From Taibaiella koreensis (lineage in GTDB: Bacteria; Bacteroidota; Bacteroidia; Chitinophagales; Chitinophagaceae), in assembly GCF_003545715.1 (NCBI RefSeq), contig NZ_QVNU01000011.1:1-64000 (forward strand): a stretch of DNA of 64,000 nucleotides. Reading direction: 5' to 3'. The translations under genes and the position numbers were made by a program. The notes under the pieces were generated by a model. That model did not search any database and was not told where the DNA came from. It saw only the letters and a program-made list of their open reading frames with translations. How positions within the stretch are numbered: the first letter of the stretch is position 1; each line of letters starts with the position of its first letter. Below are positions 8,186 to 16,837 of this stretch, piece by piece.

Positions 8186-9553
8186 TCACAGGCAAAGGGT
8201 AAAGCGACAACCACCTTCAGGCATATTGGCCACGGCAATGCTGCCCTGGTGCTGCTGCATCACCTGCCGGGCGTAGCTTAACCCCAGGCCATAGCCTTTT
8301 ACCCGGTGGCCCGAATCAGAAGGTACACGGAAGAATTTTTCGAATATTTTGCGGTGGTAGTCTTCAGGAATACCGGGGCCATTATCGGTTACGGATACCA
8401 TCAGCTGTTCGCCTTCCTGCTCCAGCAATACCTGGATCCGGATCTGATCCTGGCCATATTTAAGACTATTATCGAGCAGGTTGATGAGTACACCCTGGAA
8501 GTGGAGCTTATCGGCCATCGTCAGGAAATGGATTCCCCTAGCTTCGAAATTCACTTCGGCATCATAGGTCAATAACTTCACCTGGTAAGCTTGCAGCACC
8601 TCTTCGGTGATCACTTTCAGATCGCATAGCTCCGGCTGTATGGCCAGTTTACCCGATTCCAGCAATGAAGTGTGCAGCGAGCGGTTGACCAGGAGCTCCA
8701 GCCGTTCCAGCTCCAGTGTGGCCATCTCCATATATTCTGCCGTCAATGTCTTTTGCCCGGCCTCATCAAAATGGCGGATCGCTTCCAGGGCTACTTTCAT
8801 CGTAGCGATAGGTGTTTTGAGCTCATGCGACATATTGCTCACAAAATCGTCTTTCATCGCGCCCAGCTGTATCTGGCGCAGCAGGCTTTTATACGTGGTG
8901 TAAAAGGCCAGCAGGATTACACCCAGTAACACGAGCACAAAGATGGACTGCGGCCATAGCTTTTGCAGGATATAGCCGCGGTACCGAGTAATGACCACAC
9001 CATATCCCGGCTGGAGGTAATGATTGGGAATAAAAATAGACTCTTCACCAAAAGGCTTTCCTGAAGCGGCGATCCACTGTACCGGGAATGTCCAGCCCAT
9101 ACGCCGCATGCGATCGGCAAATTCGTTGTGGAACACAGAGGTATCGATATGGAAGAGGTATTGTTTCTCGGTAGGGCTAAGCTGTCGTACCCTGCGAACA
9201 GCCATCTTTAAGCCTTGTATGGAGGCATCCCGGCCGCTGTCGCGGAACAGCAGGGAGGAAAGCTTCTTCAACGTATCATCGCTAAGAGAGATCTGTCCGT
9301 TTACCGGCGGGGCTTCCGTTACCCGGGCCTGCCCTGTTGCCTGCGGATCGATCACAGATACCAGCAACAGGGAATCGGTGATGCCCTGCTGCACACGGTC
9401 GAACAATTTGCTCAGCTCTTTCTGCAGGTTATGCTCTTCCCGCTCATATTGGGTATATAGCCACTGCGCGGTGAATCCCACCAGCAGGATATAACCGGCG
9501 ATCATAATGAGACGGGTGCGACGCAGCTTATTTTTTCCTTTGACTGATTGCAT
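8186..9553 (-). CDS. Membrane sensor histidine kinase
   Basis: 455 aa. Two membrane helices (about residues 13-33 and 202-220) enclose a periplasmic sensor of about 165 residues with no known domain. The kinase core follows: H box with H243 (SNMSHELKTPIA), N box (LINLLDNSLKYG), G1 (DNGPGIPEDY), F box (IFEKFFR) and G2 (GYGLGLSYA). It is the first gene of the operon with the OmpR-type regulator. The class is common in Bacteroidota and the signal cannot be predicted. Confidence 0.93.
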   Translation of the reverse strand: MQSVKGKNKLRRTRLIMIAGYILLVGFTAQWLYTQYEREEHNLQKELSKLFDRVQQGITDSLLLVSVIDPQATGQARVTEAPPVNGQISLSDDTLKKLSSLLFRDSGRDASIQGLKMAVRRVRQLSPTEKQYLFHIDTSVFHNEFADRMRRMGWTFPVQWIAASGKPFGEESIFIPNHYLQPGYGVVITRYRGYILQKLWPQSIFVLVLLGVILLAFYTTYKSLLRQIQLGAMKDDFVSNMSHELKTPIATMKVALEAIRHFDEAGQKTLTAEYMEMATLELERLELLVNRSLHTSLLESGKLAIQPELCDLKVITEEVLQAYQVKLLTYDAEVNFEARGIHFLTMADKLHFQGVLINLLDNSLKYGQDQIRIQVLLEQEGEQLMVSVTDNGPGIPEDYHRKIFEKFFRVPSDSGHRVKGYGLGLSYARQVMQQHQGSIAVANMPEGGCRFTLCL

Positions 9554-9656
9554 AAACGTACCTGCAAATTACGATTTCATATGCAGCACCGCGATCCATT
9601 AACCTTTTTTAACCTTAGTTCCCTTTGGATTAACCCGGGGCAGTGTGCGCGCCACA

Positions 9657-9664
9657 TAGCTTTG
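9657..9664 (+). promoter_or_regulatory. -7 promoter element for the DUF2723 gene
   Basis: TAGCTTTG matches the TAnnTTTG consensus and ends 27 bp before the ATG at 9692. The nearest upstream TTTG (9624-9627) is 29 bp away, longer than usual, so only the -7 box is convincing. Confidence 0.5.
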
Positions 9665-9691
9665 CCCCTATACGACACCTCATTCAAATCT

Positions 9692-12600
9692 ATGACCTAC
9701 CGCAAGCTCAATAACCTGGCAGGCTGGCTGCTCGCACTGCTGGCCTTCATCCTTTACTGGCTCACTATGGAGCGTACCGCCAGCTTCTGGGATTGTGGCG
9801 AGTTCCTTGCCTGCGCCTATAAGCTGGAGGTGGGCCATTCGCCGGGAGCACCTTTGTTCATGCTGCTGCAACGCCTGTTTGCCTTGTTCGCAGGCCCCGA
9901 TGCCTGGCTGGCCCGTCCTTCCACCCGGGCGGCCTATGCAATCAACCTGCTGTCGGTGCTCAGCAGCGCGCTCACGATAATGTTCCTCTTTTGGACCATA
10001 ACCCGTCTTGCCCGCAAGATCATCAGCCCCCGGTCGATGCCGGACCGGAGGCAAACACTACTGATCCTGGCAGCCGGGATCATAGGCGCGCTGGCCTATA
10101 CCTGTTCTGACACCTTCTGGTTCTCTGCTGTAGAAGCAGAAGTCTATGCGACCTCCTCCCTGTTCACCGCCCTGGTGTTCTGGGCGGCCCTCCGGTGGGA
10201 AGCCATAGCCGATGAGCCCTATGCCGATCGCTGGTTGCTGCTGATCGCTTACCTGGTGGGTATGTCTATTGGTGTACACCTGCTTAACCTGCTTACGATA
10301 CCGGCAATAGCAATGGTGTGGTATTTCCGACGGAAAAAGACGAGCCCACAGGGTGTATTGCTGGCGCTGCTGACGGGATGTCTGTTGCTGGGCATTGTTC
10401 AATTTGGCGTAATCCAGTATTTGCCCATCCTGGCTTCAGTCGTGGAGCTCTTCTTTGTAAACAGCCTGGACCTGCCTTTTCAATCCGGCGCGATCTTTTT
10501 TGTACTGCTGCTGGCTGCCGGACTGACCGTACTGCTACGGCTGACGCAAAGGAAGCGCTGTTATGCGCTGCATACCGCAGTGCTTGGTCTCATTTTTATT
10601 ATCATAGGTTTCTCCTGCTATATCGTACCTGTCATTCGCTCCCTGGCCAACACGCCGGTGGATGTCAACAATCCCGATAATGCCGTAAGCCTGGTGCCTT
10701 ATGTTCAGCGCGAACAATACGTGCATCCGCCGCTGCTATATGGCCAGGATTTCGATAGCCCGGTCACCGGGGTGAAGGAGGGAAAGCCTTTTTATTACCG
10801 GCAACAAGACGGTAAAAACCATCGCTATATACCCGCCGGCGCACGTAACGAATATACTTTCGAAGAGGGTTCCCTGCGGTTCTTCCCCCGCATCTGGGAC
10901 AATTTTGAAGCGTCTCACCAGGCTTTTTACAGACGGTACCTGGGTTTGGGTAAAGACGAATCGCCTTCGGCAAAAGATAATCTCTCCTTCTTTTCCGGCT
11001 ACCAGATGAACTGGCTGTGGTGGCGCTATTTTATGTGGAATTATGCCGGCCGGCAAAATGATGCGGAAGGCCAGGGCGAGCCCCGCAATGGGAATTGGAT
11101 CAGCGGCATTCCCTTCCTGGATTACCCCCGCACCGGTCATATCGACCTGATGAGTGATCCGTACCGGTACAATGCCGCCCGTAATGAATTTTATTGCCTG
11201 CCGTTGTTGCTGGGTCTTGCAGGTATGATATGGCATTTCCGCCGGCAGGGCAAAGACGCCTTTATCATACTGCTCCTGTTTTTCTTTACCGGCATTGCCA
11301 TAGCGCTTTATCTCAATATGTCGCCGCTGCAACCCAGGGAGCGCGACTATGCCTTTGCCGGCTGCACCTATGCTTTCGCAGTCTGGATCGGTATGGGCGT
11401 GCTGGCCATAGAACAGGTTTTACGAAAGGTGCTGCCCCGCTTCAGCCTGATACCGGCCTTCAGTATCTGCCTGCTCGCAGTTCCCGTGCTGATGCTGAAG
11501 GAAGGCTGGGACGATCATAACCGATCCGGCAAAACGCTGGCTCAGGCTACAGCCCGCAATACCCTGCTCTCCTGTGCGCCCAATGCCATCCTGTTTACCC
11601 AGGGCGACAACGATACTTATCCGCTATGGTACCTGCAGGAAGTAGAAGGCGTAAGGCCCGATGTACGGGTGGTGATCATGGAGCTGCTCAACGCAGACTG
11701 GTATATCGACCAGCTAAACTATAAGCTAAATGATGCGGATGCAGCGCCGATGGTATGGCGCCGGGAAGATTATATGGGCGACGCGCATAACTACACCTCC
11801 TATTACCATCATCCACAGCTTGCCGAAGACCGTTTTTTTGACCTGTACGAAGTATGCAGCTTTATCGGCAGCAAGCAGAGCCAGCTGCGCAACCGTGCCG
11901 GGGAAGCCGTCAGCTACCTGCCTTCGAAGCATTTTTCATTGCCCCTTCCGCCCGGTGTGCAACAGCAACCTGCTGTAATGGCCGAAGACAGCTCCCGGCT
12001 CTATTTCAGCATACCGGGCGAAGGGGTACAGAAAAAAGAGCTGGCGGTGATGAATATACTCGCTGCCAATGCCCGCTCAGGCTGGAAAAGACCCATATAC
12101 TTTAATGGCAGCTATCCCAACAAGGAAGATGTGCTGGGCCTTAGTCCTTACCTGCGCATGGAAGGGATCGTTTATCGCCTGGCGCCCTTTACAGCCGGCG
12201 ATTACAATGCAGCCGCCCGCCAGGTAGATAATATCGACGTTGAAAAAAGTCTGCATTGTTTCACATCGCTGTACCGGTACGGCGGTGCTGAAAGGAGCGA
12301 TACTTATTTTGACGAAAAGAACAGGGTCATGCTCATGTCCTACCGGATCAATAGTGTAACGCTGGCCGAGCGCCTTAGCACTACGGGCCGGAAAGCGGAG
12401 GCTATCCGGCTGCTGGATAAAATGGAACGGAATATTACAGCAGCCGCCTACCCTCATGATGAGCTTTCCGTTTATATGGCCGAAGCTTACTATCATGCCG
12501 GCGCCCATACAAAAGCGGCCCGCCTGTCGCTGCTGCTGGCAGCCAATCTCCGTCGGGATATGGCCTGGATCAATGACCTGGCCCCGGCACAACAGGAAAG

Positions 12601-12751
12601 TACGGCTTATGATCTGCAACGTGACACTGCCCTGCTCCAGCGACTGGCTGCTGCCGCCCGTGAAGCGGGAGACGAAGATACTGCCCGGCATGTACAGGGC
12701 ACCTCCGGCGAAGCCATGCCGGCGATCCAATACAAGCCCAGCCTGCACTAA
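9692..12751 (+). CDS. DUF2723 (GT117/TMEM260-like) membrane glycosyltransferase
   Basis: 1019 aa from the ATG at 9692, where the first membrane helix begins soon after; a frame reaching back to 9548 overlaps the divergent kinase start. The N-terminus carries the DUF2723 signature with FWDCGEF followed by HSPGAPLF, then roughly a dozen membrane helices to about residue 590. After this come a periplasmic domain and a helical C-terminus that looks TPR-like. Relatives are classed as protein O-mannosyltransferase-like GT-C enzymes (family GT117). It may therefore glycosylate surface or secreted proteins in the periplasm. Donor and acceptor are unknown. It converges on xrtN. Confidence 0.88.
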   Translation: MTYRKLNNLAGWLLALLAFILYWLTMERTASFWDCGEFLACAYKLEVGHSPGAPLFMLLQRLFALFAGPDAWLARPSTRAAYAINLLSVLSSALTIMFLFWTITRLARKIISPRSMPDRRQTLLILAAGIIGALAYTCSDTFWFSAVEAEVYATSSLFTALVFWAALRWEAIADEPYADRWLLLIAYLVGMSIGVHLLNLLTIPAIAMVWYFRRKKTSPQGVLLALLTGCLLLGIVQFGVIQYLPILASVVELFFVNSLDLPFQSGAIFFVLLLAAGLTVLLRLTQRKRCYALHTAVLGLIFIIIGFSCYIVPVIRSLANTPVDVNNPDNAVSLVPYVQREQYVHPPLLYGQDFDSPVTGVKEGKPFYYRQQDGKNHRYIPAGARNEYTFEEGSLRFFPRIWDNFEASHQAFYRRYLGLGKDESPSAKDNLSFFSGYQMNWLWWRYFMWNYAGRQNDAEGQGEPRNGNWISGIPFLDYPRTGHIDLMSDPYRYNAARNEFYCLPLLLGLAGMIWHFRRQGKDAFIILLLFFFTGIAIALYLNMSPLQPRERDYAFAGCTYAFAVWIGMGVLAIEQVLRKVLPRFSLIPAFSICLLAVPVLMLKEGWDDHNRSGKTLAQATARNTLLSCAPNAILFTQGDNDTYPLWYLQEVEGVRPDVRVVIMELLNADWYIDQLNYKLNDADAAPMVWRREDYMGDAHNYTSYYHHPQLAEDRFFDLYEVCSFIGSKQSQLRNRAGEAVSYLPSKHFSLPLPPGVQQQPAVMAEDSSRLYFSIPGEGVQKKELAVMNILAANARSGWKRPIYFNGSYPNKEDVLGLSPYLRMEGIVYRLAPFTAGDYNAAARQVDNIDVEKSLHCFTSLYRYGGAERSDTYFDEKNRVMLMSYRINSVTLAERLSTTGRKAEAIRLLDKMERNITAAAYPHDELSVYMAEAYYHAGAHTKAARLSLLLAANLRRDMAWINDLAPAQQESTAYDLQRDTALLQRLAAAAREAGDEDTARHVQGTSGEAMPAIQYKPSLH

Positions 12752-12759
12752 GCGACTTA

Positions 12760-14103
12760 CTATTCCCGGCCCAGGATCTGTCGCCGTAAGGCATAGATCC
12801 TGGCCACTTCGTCGTGTAGCGCCTGCGGACTGCCTGCCGTAACATTAAAGATGCTATACACCGGCTTACCCCGCAGCATATCCCAGCGCCAGGTCCATTG
12901 GCTCAGTGTGGACCGTTGCCCGTTGTCGTACCACCAGGCGGTATAAAGCCGCTCGTTCCCTTTCTCCAGTATACCGGTAAAAACGGGTATGCTGTTCCAT
13001 TGCTGCTCTTGTATGTTGCGGAAACTATACCCGCAGCCTGTCCAACATACAAGAGGGTTATGATCGGTATACACAACACCTCTTGCCGGCTTGACATAGA
13101 CCAGCGCATGTTCGCCGGCGATCTTGATCACTTCTTTATCATACCAGGACACGGCATATCCTTCCAGCTTCGGCAACACGCCACCGGGCATCGCTTCCCC
13201 TTGCTGGCGACTATAATGGAGGGCAAACAAGAACAGCGGCAGCAGCAGCCAATGAGCGCTATGCGCTGCCAGTGGATAAGGGTCAGGCACATGATCTGTT
13301 ACGGGGAAAGGCTTCCCGGCGCGGACCACCAGCTTCCTGACCAGGAAGAAAGCAGGCAGCAATACATACACCAGCAGGCAAAGCAAACCACAGATATCGT
13401 GCAGGGGATCGCCGGGTAGTATACGGAAATAAACCAGCAATAAAATGCGCAGGAGATTCGCCACGACGTTCAGCAACAGCAAGACCAACAGCACAGCAAA
13501 GATCCAATAACCCGGCAGGTACAGACCGCTGCGCCGTTGCTGCACCGCCAGAAGGATAAGGCCGCAGAGCGATGAGGTGATCACCATATGCAAGCCCATG
13601 CAAGCCGGATCAACCGAGAATTCGCTTCCATGGCATAGGATCATGTTACCGGCAATGCTCACCTTCTGATCTGCCAGCCGCAGCAGCGATCCAGCAGCTT
13701 CGGTAAGCTGTAGCCGGATAGGGAAGCTGAATATATGCGCAAAATACTGGCATACCGGCGACATAAAAAACAAGGTCAATAAGGTAGGCAGCCTTGCTTG
13801 CCTTCCACTGCTTTCATACAAGAAAAGCAGCAGGCTGCACCAGGCAAAAAATAAGATCGCCTTTACCGGCGCCAGCAAGCTAAGCAGCAGCAATACCACC
13901 GATAGTAATGCCATATGCGGCCGGGGCTTGCGTACCCTCACCGGCAACAGTGTTAACGGCAGGGCAACCATACCGGTAATACCATTGGCCGAGCGCCAGT
14001 CCGGGTAACTTCCCAGCACAGCACAACCGGCAATGAGGTAGCCCGCAGCCAACAGGATAGCTATCCATGGGAGCCGGCGTGGCGGTACTAAGAGTGTTTC
14101 CAT
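12760..14103 (-). CDS. xrtN: Exosortase N
   Basis: 447 aa polytopic membrane protein. The exosortase triad is visible: Cys168 in DPACMGLHM, Arg219 in NLLRILLLVYF and His235 in GDPLHDICG. A C-terminal soluble domain of about 150 residues (CWTGCGYSFRN ... YTAWWYDNG) resembles the EpsI-like extension of some exosortases. The adjacent VIT-domain protein with a PEP-CTERM-like tail identifies it as the Bacteroidota XrtN type. It should cleave that tail and perhaps transfer the protein to another molecule. Its start overlaps the end of the partner gene by 16 bp, so the two are translationally linked. Confidence 0.9.
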   Translation of the reverse strand: METLLVPPRRLPWIAILLAAGYLIAGCAVLGSYPDWRSANGITGMVALPLTLLPVRVRKPRPHMALLSVVLLLLSLLAPVKAILFFAWCSLLLFLYESSGRQARLPTLLTLFFMSPVCQYFAHIFSFPIRLQLTEAAGSLLRLADQKVSIAGNMILCHGSEFSVDPACMGLHMVITSSLCGLILLAVQQRRSGLYLPGYWIFAVLLVLLLLNVVANLLRILLLVYFRILPGDPLHDICGLLCLLVYVLLPAFFLVRKLVVRAGKPFPVTDHVPDPYPLAAHSAHWLLLPLFLFALHYSRQQGEAMPGGVLPKLEGYAVSWYDKEVIKIAGEHALVYVKPARGVVYTDHNPLVCWTGCGYSFRNIQEQQWNSIPVFTGILEKGNERLYTAWWYDNGQRSTLSQWTWRWDMLRGKPVYSIFNVTAGSPQALHDEVARIYALRRQILGRE

Positions 14104-16610
14104 AATGACTTCAGTTTATGCTGGTATAAGGCGCCCACAGTCAGCAGCAGTGCCACCGCGATCAAAGCCCATTCTTCAGGCTCCGGCACGGCGCCTTTGG
14201 ACTGCAGGCTGGCATTCTGCAGGCTGTTTTCACTGGCTTTGATATCGAAGCGGTCGTAATCGGCCTGTGTTTCCAGCACCACAAGGCTCGACAGCGGGCT
14301 CACAATATTCGCCTGCTGCGCTTCCGCTACCAATGCCGTATCCGTCTCACGGTTATGATAAATACCGCTGCCCAGCTGCCGCATCAGATGATTATAAGCG
14401 AAAAGCCGCTGAAAATGATCCGGCGCCTTACCCCGCGATGTACCGGCTGTACGGCGAAGCATGATGCCGGCATTATCGATCACGATGCAATCGTCATGCT
14501 CTACATCGACAGCAAAGTCCTGCTGCCTCACACGGGTCAGGGCAGCAGCTACATTGCCCTGCTCATAGCGGAAAGCCCGGTGCTCTTTCAGGCTGCGGAG
14601 GTAGGGGGTCATTTCTGTACCCATGTTGAACAAGCATAGTTTTTGTCCCTGATCCAGCCAGGCTTCCAGCGCTGCGGCAAAAGGGGTTTCCTTCAGGTCG
14701 CCGGTGTTGGGCGATACCTTACCGCTTTTTGTCACCAGCAATGCCGTTCCCGGGTCAATGATCGCCTGCATCGGGAAAAGGCTGAAGTGCTTACGATGCA
14801 ATTGACGGAACAAACCGGCAGCCTCTGCTTCCGTTACCCGTATCAGTTCATCGTCGTACACATATACCGGCACTGTTTTCCAGGCCCGTACCAAAGCCAG
14901 GAACTCCTTTTCGGTCCAGCTGGCATTAACGTCCAGGTAAATCTTGCTAAAGATGGTAGCTGTTCGTTGCGCCTGGTATAAGCCGATATGATAGGTGTAT
15001 CCAGAGAAGGAGAACACATCAGGGGATAGGGCCACCGCCGGAAATTGCCAGTGCCAGTCTTTAATATAATCACGCTCCTTCAGGAAGCGCCCGTCGCCTT
15101 TTGAGCCAAAACCGGCCATCGCTGCTGCCGGCGGCCCTTGTTGCCAGTCGACCTGCACGATCTCCCGCGCATCCGAAGCATCCGGTCCTTCGAAATAGAT
15201 ATTGTCGTAGGCGAGCTGGCCTTGCCTGAAAGCCAAAGGCGCGGTGACACCGATCTTAAAAATACGGTTGCCGCCGGCCGGTACCGGAAATACCCTTACG
15301 GTCACGCGATTGCCTTCGCGCCAGTGCACGACAGACGGATCGCGGTTTTCGACGCCTACGATCTGCCGGTAAGCCTCGTTAGCCTTGCCTTTGGTTGTCA
15401 GTATTCCCCTGGCTTCCACGCCATTGATCCATAGGGAAAGCGATGTAAGCACACCGCCTTCAGGCAGGTGGAAGGTGTACAGCGCCTCCTCGTTACCGTT
15501 GCGGCCGGCATCCGTTTTCCCCTGCGCTACTGTAATGGTCTTTTCGGTATAAGCCATGCGGAACTGCGGCCAGATGCGGATATTGGAGATCACATCGGTA
15601 GTACGCAGGTCCCGGCCGCTCCAAAGACGTTCCTCGGTCTGATACCGGGCATTGAACTGCGATTCCAGTATTTTGATCCGCTCTTCTTCGTTTATGGCGC
15701 CACCTTTGTGAAAGAAGGTTGCGATCATGATCAGCGGATCATGCTTGCGTACTTCATCGAACCGCCGGGAGGGAAGCCCCCAGTCCAGGCCATTGCCGGA
15801 GAGCTCCGCTTCACTGTATACCAGCCCGGTCTTCAGGTACCTCTCGGTAAACCAATTGTGCGGCAGCTCCTGGGCCAGCCTTATCCATGAGGGCAATGCC
15901 TGGTCCTGGCTGATCAGGGTCCGCTGATAGTACGAAGCGGCCTGCTGATCGAGCTGCCGCCATTGCAGGCAAAAGGTGACCACTACTACCAGGGATATCC
16001 CCACCCCACAGCAAAAAGCCCGCGTAACGTTCCGGTACAGCGGTGCTTTCCGGAATAGCCATACGAGGGTGAAGATCACGAAAAGTAAGGGACAAAAGGT
16101 ATGCAGTGAAACACCTAAAGCCAGGGCCGCCGGAACACTGAGCGGATACAAGGGTAGCAGATAAATGCCCAGGTAAAGGAACAGGCTCCAGCTGATGCCC
16201 ATACCAAGGGCGACCAGGCGGCGGCCCCAGATACCTATGCGATCAAAATACAACAGGCTGCAATAAAGTATACCCGTAAGCACCAGCGCCACATTAAGCC
16301 AGGCTACCGATTGCTGGAATACCGGCAGAACGCGGTTGAGCGAATAAGCGCTGATGAGGAAGAGTACCAGCGAAAGGAAAAAAAGATCAAGGCCTCCTTT
16401 GCCGGCTTTGAATCGCCCGCCGATCCACAGGCACAGAAAGTAGGCGCCAGACAACAGATAATTGAATACGAAGATACCCAGGAATGCATCATCCTTAAGC
16501 CCTGAGCCGACACCAGCAGCATACGCCATAAAAGAGATGAGAATGGAGAAAAGACCAGCTGAATGGAACGGCCGGCGAAGAGGAAGCGGCTTTGTTGTTT
16601 CGTCGATCAT
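14088..16610 (-). CDS. XrtN system VIT domain protein
   Basis: 840 aa from the ATG at 16610; a GTG seven codons upstream is the alternative. About eight N-terminal membrane helices fill roughly the first 220 residues. Next comes a VIT domain (EALYTFHLPEGGVLTSLSLWI-like strands, NEAYRQIV, VRVFPVPAGGNRIFKIGV), then an extracytoplasmic region. The C-terminus is a PEP-CTERM-like sorting signal: VPEPEEWALI, a hydrophobic helix, then a Lys/His-rich end. That is the hallmark of an exosortase substrate. It is the probable dedicated target of XrtN and shares its operon. Its biological role is unknown. Direct repeats just upstream suggest control by a DNA-binding regulator. Confidence 0.9.
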   Translation of the reverse strand: MIDETTKPLPLRRPFHSAGLFSILISFMAYAAGVGSGLKDDAFLGIFVFNYLLSGAYFLCLWIGGRFKAGKGGLDLFFLSLVLFLISAYSLNRVLPVFQQSVAWLNVALVLTGILYCSLLYFDRIGIWGRRLVALGMGISWSLFLYLGIYLLPLYPLSVPAALALGVSLHTFCPLLFVIFTLVWLFRKAPLYRNVTRAFCCGVGISLVVVVTFCLQWRQLDQQAASYYQRTLISQDQALPSWIRLAQELPHNWFTERYLKTGLVYSEAELSGNGLDWGLPSRRFDEVRKHDPLIMIATFFHKGGAINEEERIKILESQFNARYQTEERLWSGRDLRTTDVISNIRIWPQFRMAYTEKTITVAQGKTDAGRNGNEEALYTFHLPEGGVLTSLSLWINGVEARGILTTKGKANEAYRQIVGVENRDPSVVHWREGNRVTVRVFPVPAGGNRIFKIGVTAPLAFRQGQLAYDNIYFEGPDASDAREIVQVDWQQGPPAAAMAGFGSKGDGRFLKERDYIKDWHWQFPAVALSPDVFSFSGYTYHIGLYQAQRTATIFSKIYLDVNASWTEKEFLALVRAWKTVPVYVYDDELIRVTEAEAAGLFRQLHRKHFSLFPMQAIIDPGTALLVTKSGKVSPNTGDLKETPFAAALEAWLDQGQKLCLFNMGTEMTPYLRSLKEHRAFRYEQGNVAAALTRVRQQDFAVDVEHDDCIVIDNAGIMLRRTAGTSRGKAPDHFQRLFAYNHLMRQLGSGIYHNRETDTALVAEAQQANIVSPLSSLVVLETQADYDRFDIKASENSLQNASLQSKGAVPEPEEWALIAVALLLTVGALYQHKLKSLWKHS

Positions 16611-16623
16611 GATTTTTATATTT

Positions 16624-16701
16624 AAAAGCACTTTTAATTACAAAGTAAAAACGCAAAAATAAAGTGTTTATTTTTTAAAAAGTACTTTTAATTACAAAGT
16701 A
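16624..16701 (-). promoter_or_regulatory. Operator-like repeats upstream of the XrtN operon
   Basis: Two 18-bp identical cores, ACTTTTAATTACAAAGTA, lie at 16630-16647 and 16684-16701, 54 bp apart (about five DNA turns). Each core is preceded by a 12-bp palindrome: AAAAGTACTTTT at 16678-16689 (perfect) and AAAAGCACTTTT at 16624-16635 (one symmetric pair broken). Each unit thus has inverted TACTTT/AAAGTA half-sites. The region lies 14-91 bp upstream of the VIT protein start, in the divergent gap before the T9SS gene. This is what a paired dimer-binding operator would look like. No regulator gene is adjacent. Confidence 0.7.
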
Positions 16702-16837
16702 GCTAAAAAAATATCCTACAGGACTGTACGATGACATCATTATAGGATTAGCCGGAGCAACCGGGTCAATCTACTTGTAGTTCCTTACCTTTATCGTCTA
16801 TCATTTATGTAGAAAAAGTAATTTCTAAACTCTTACT

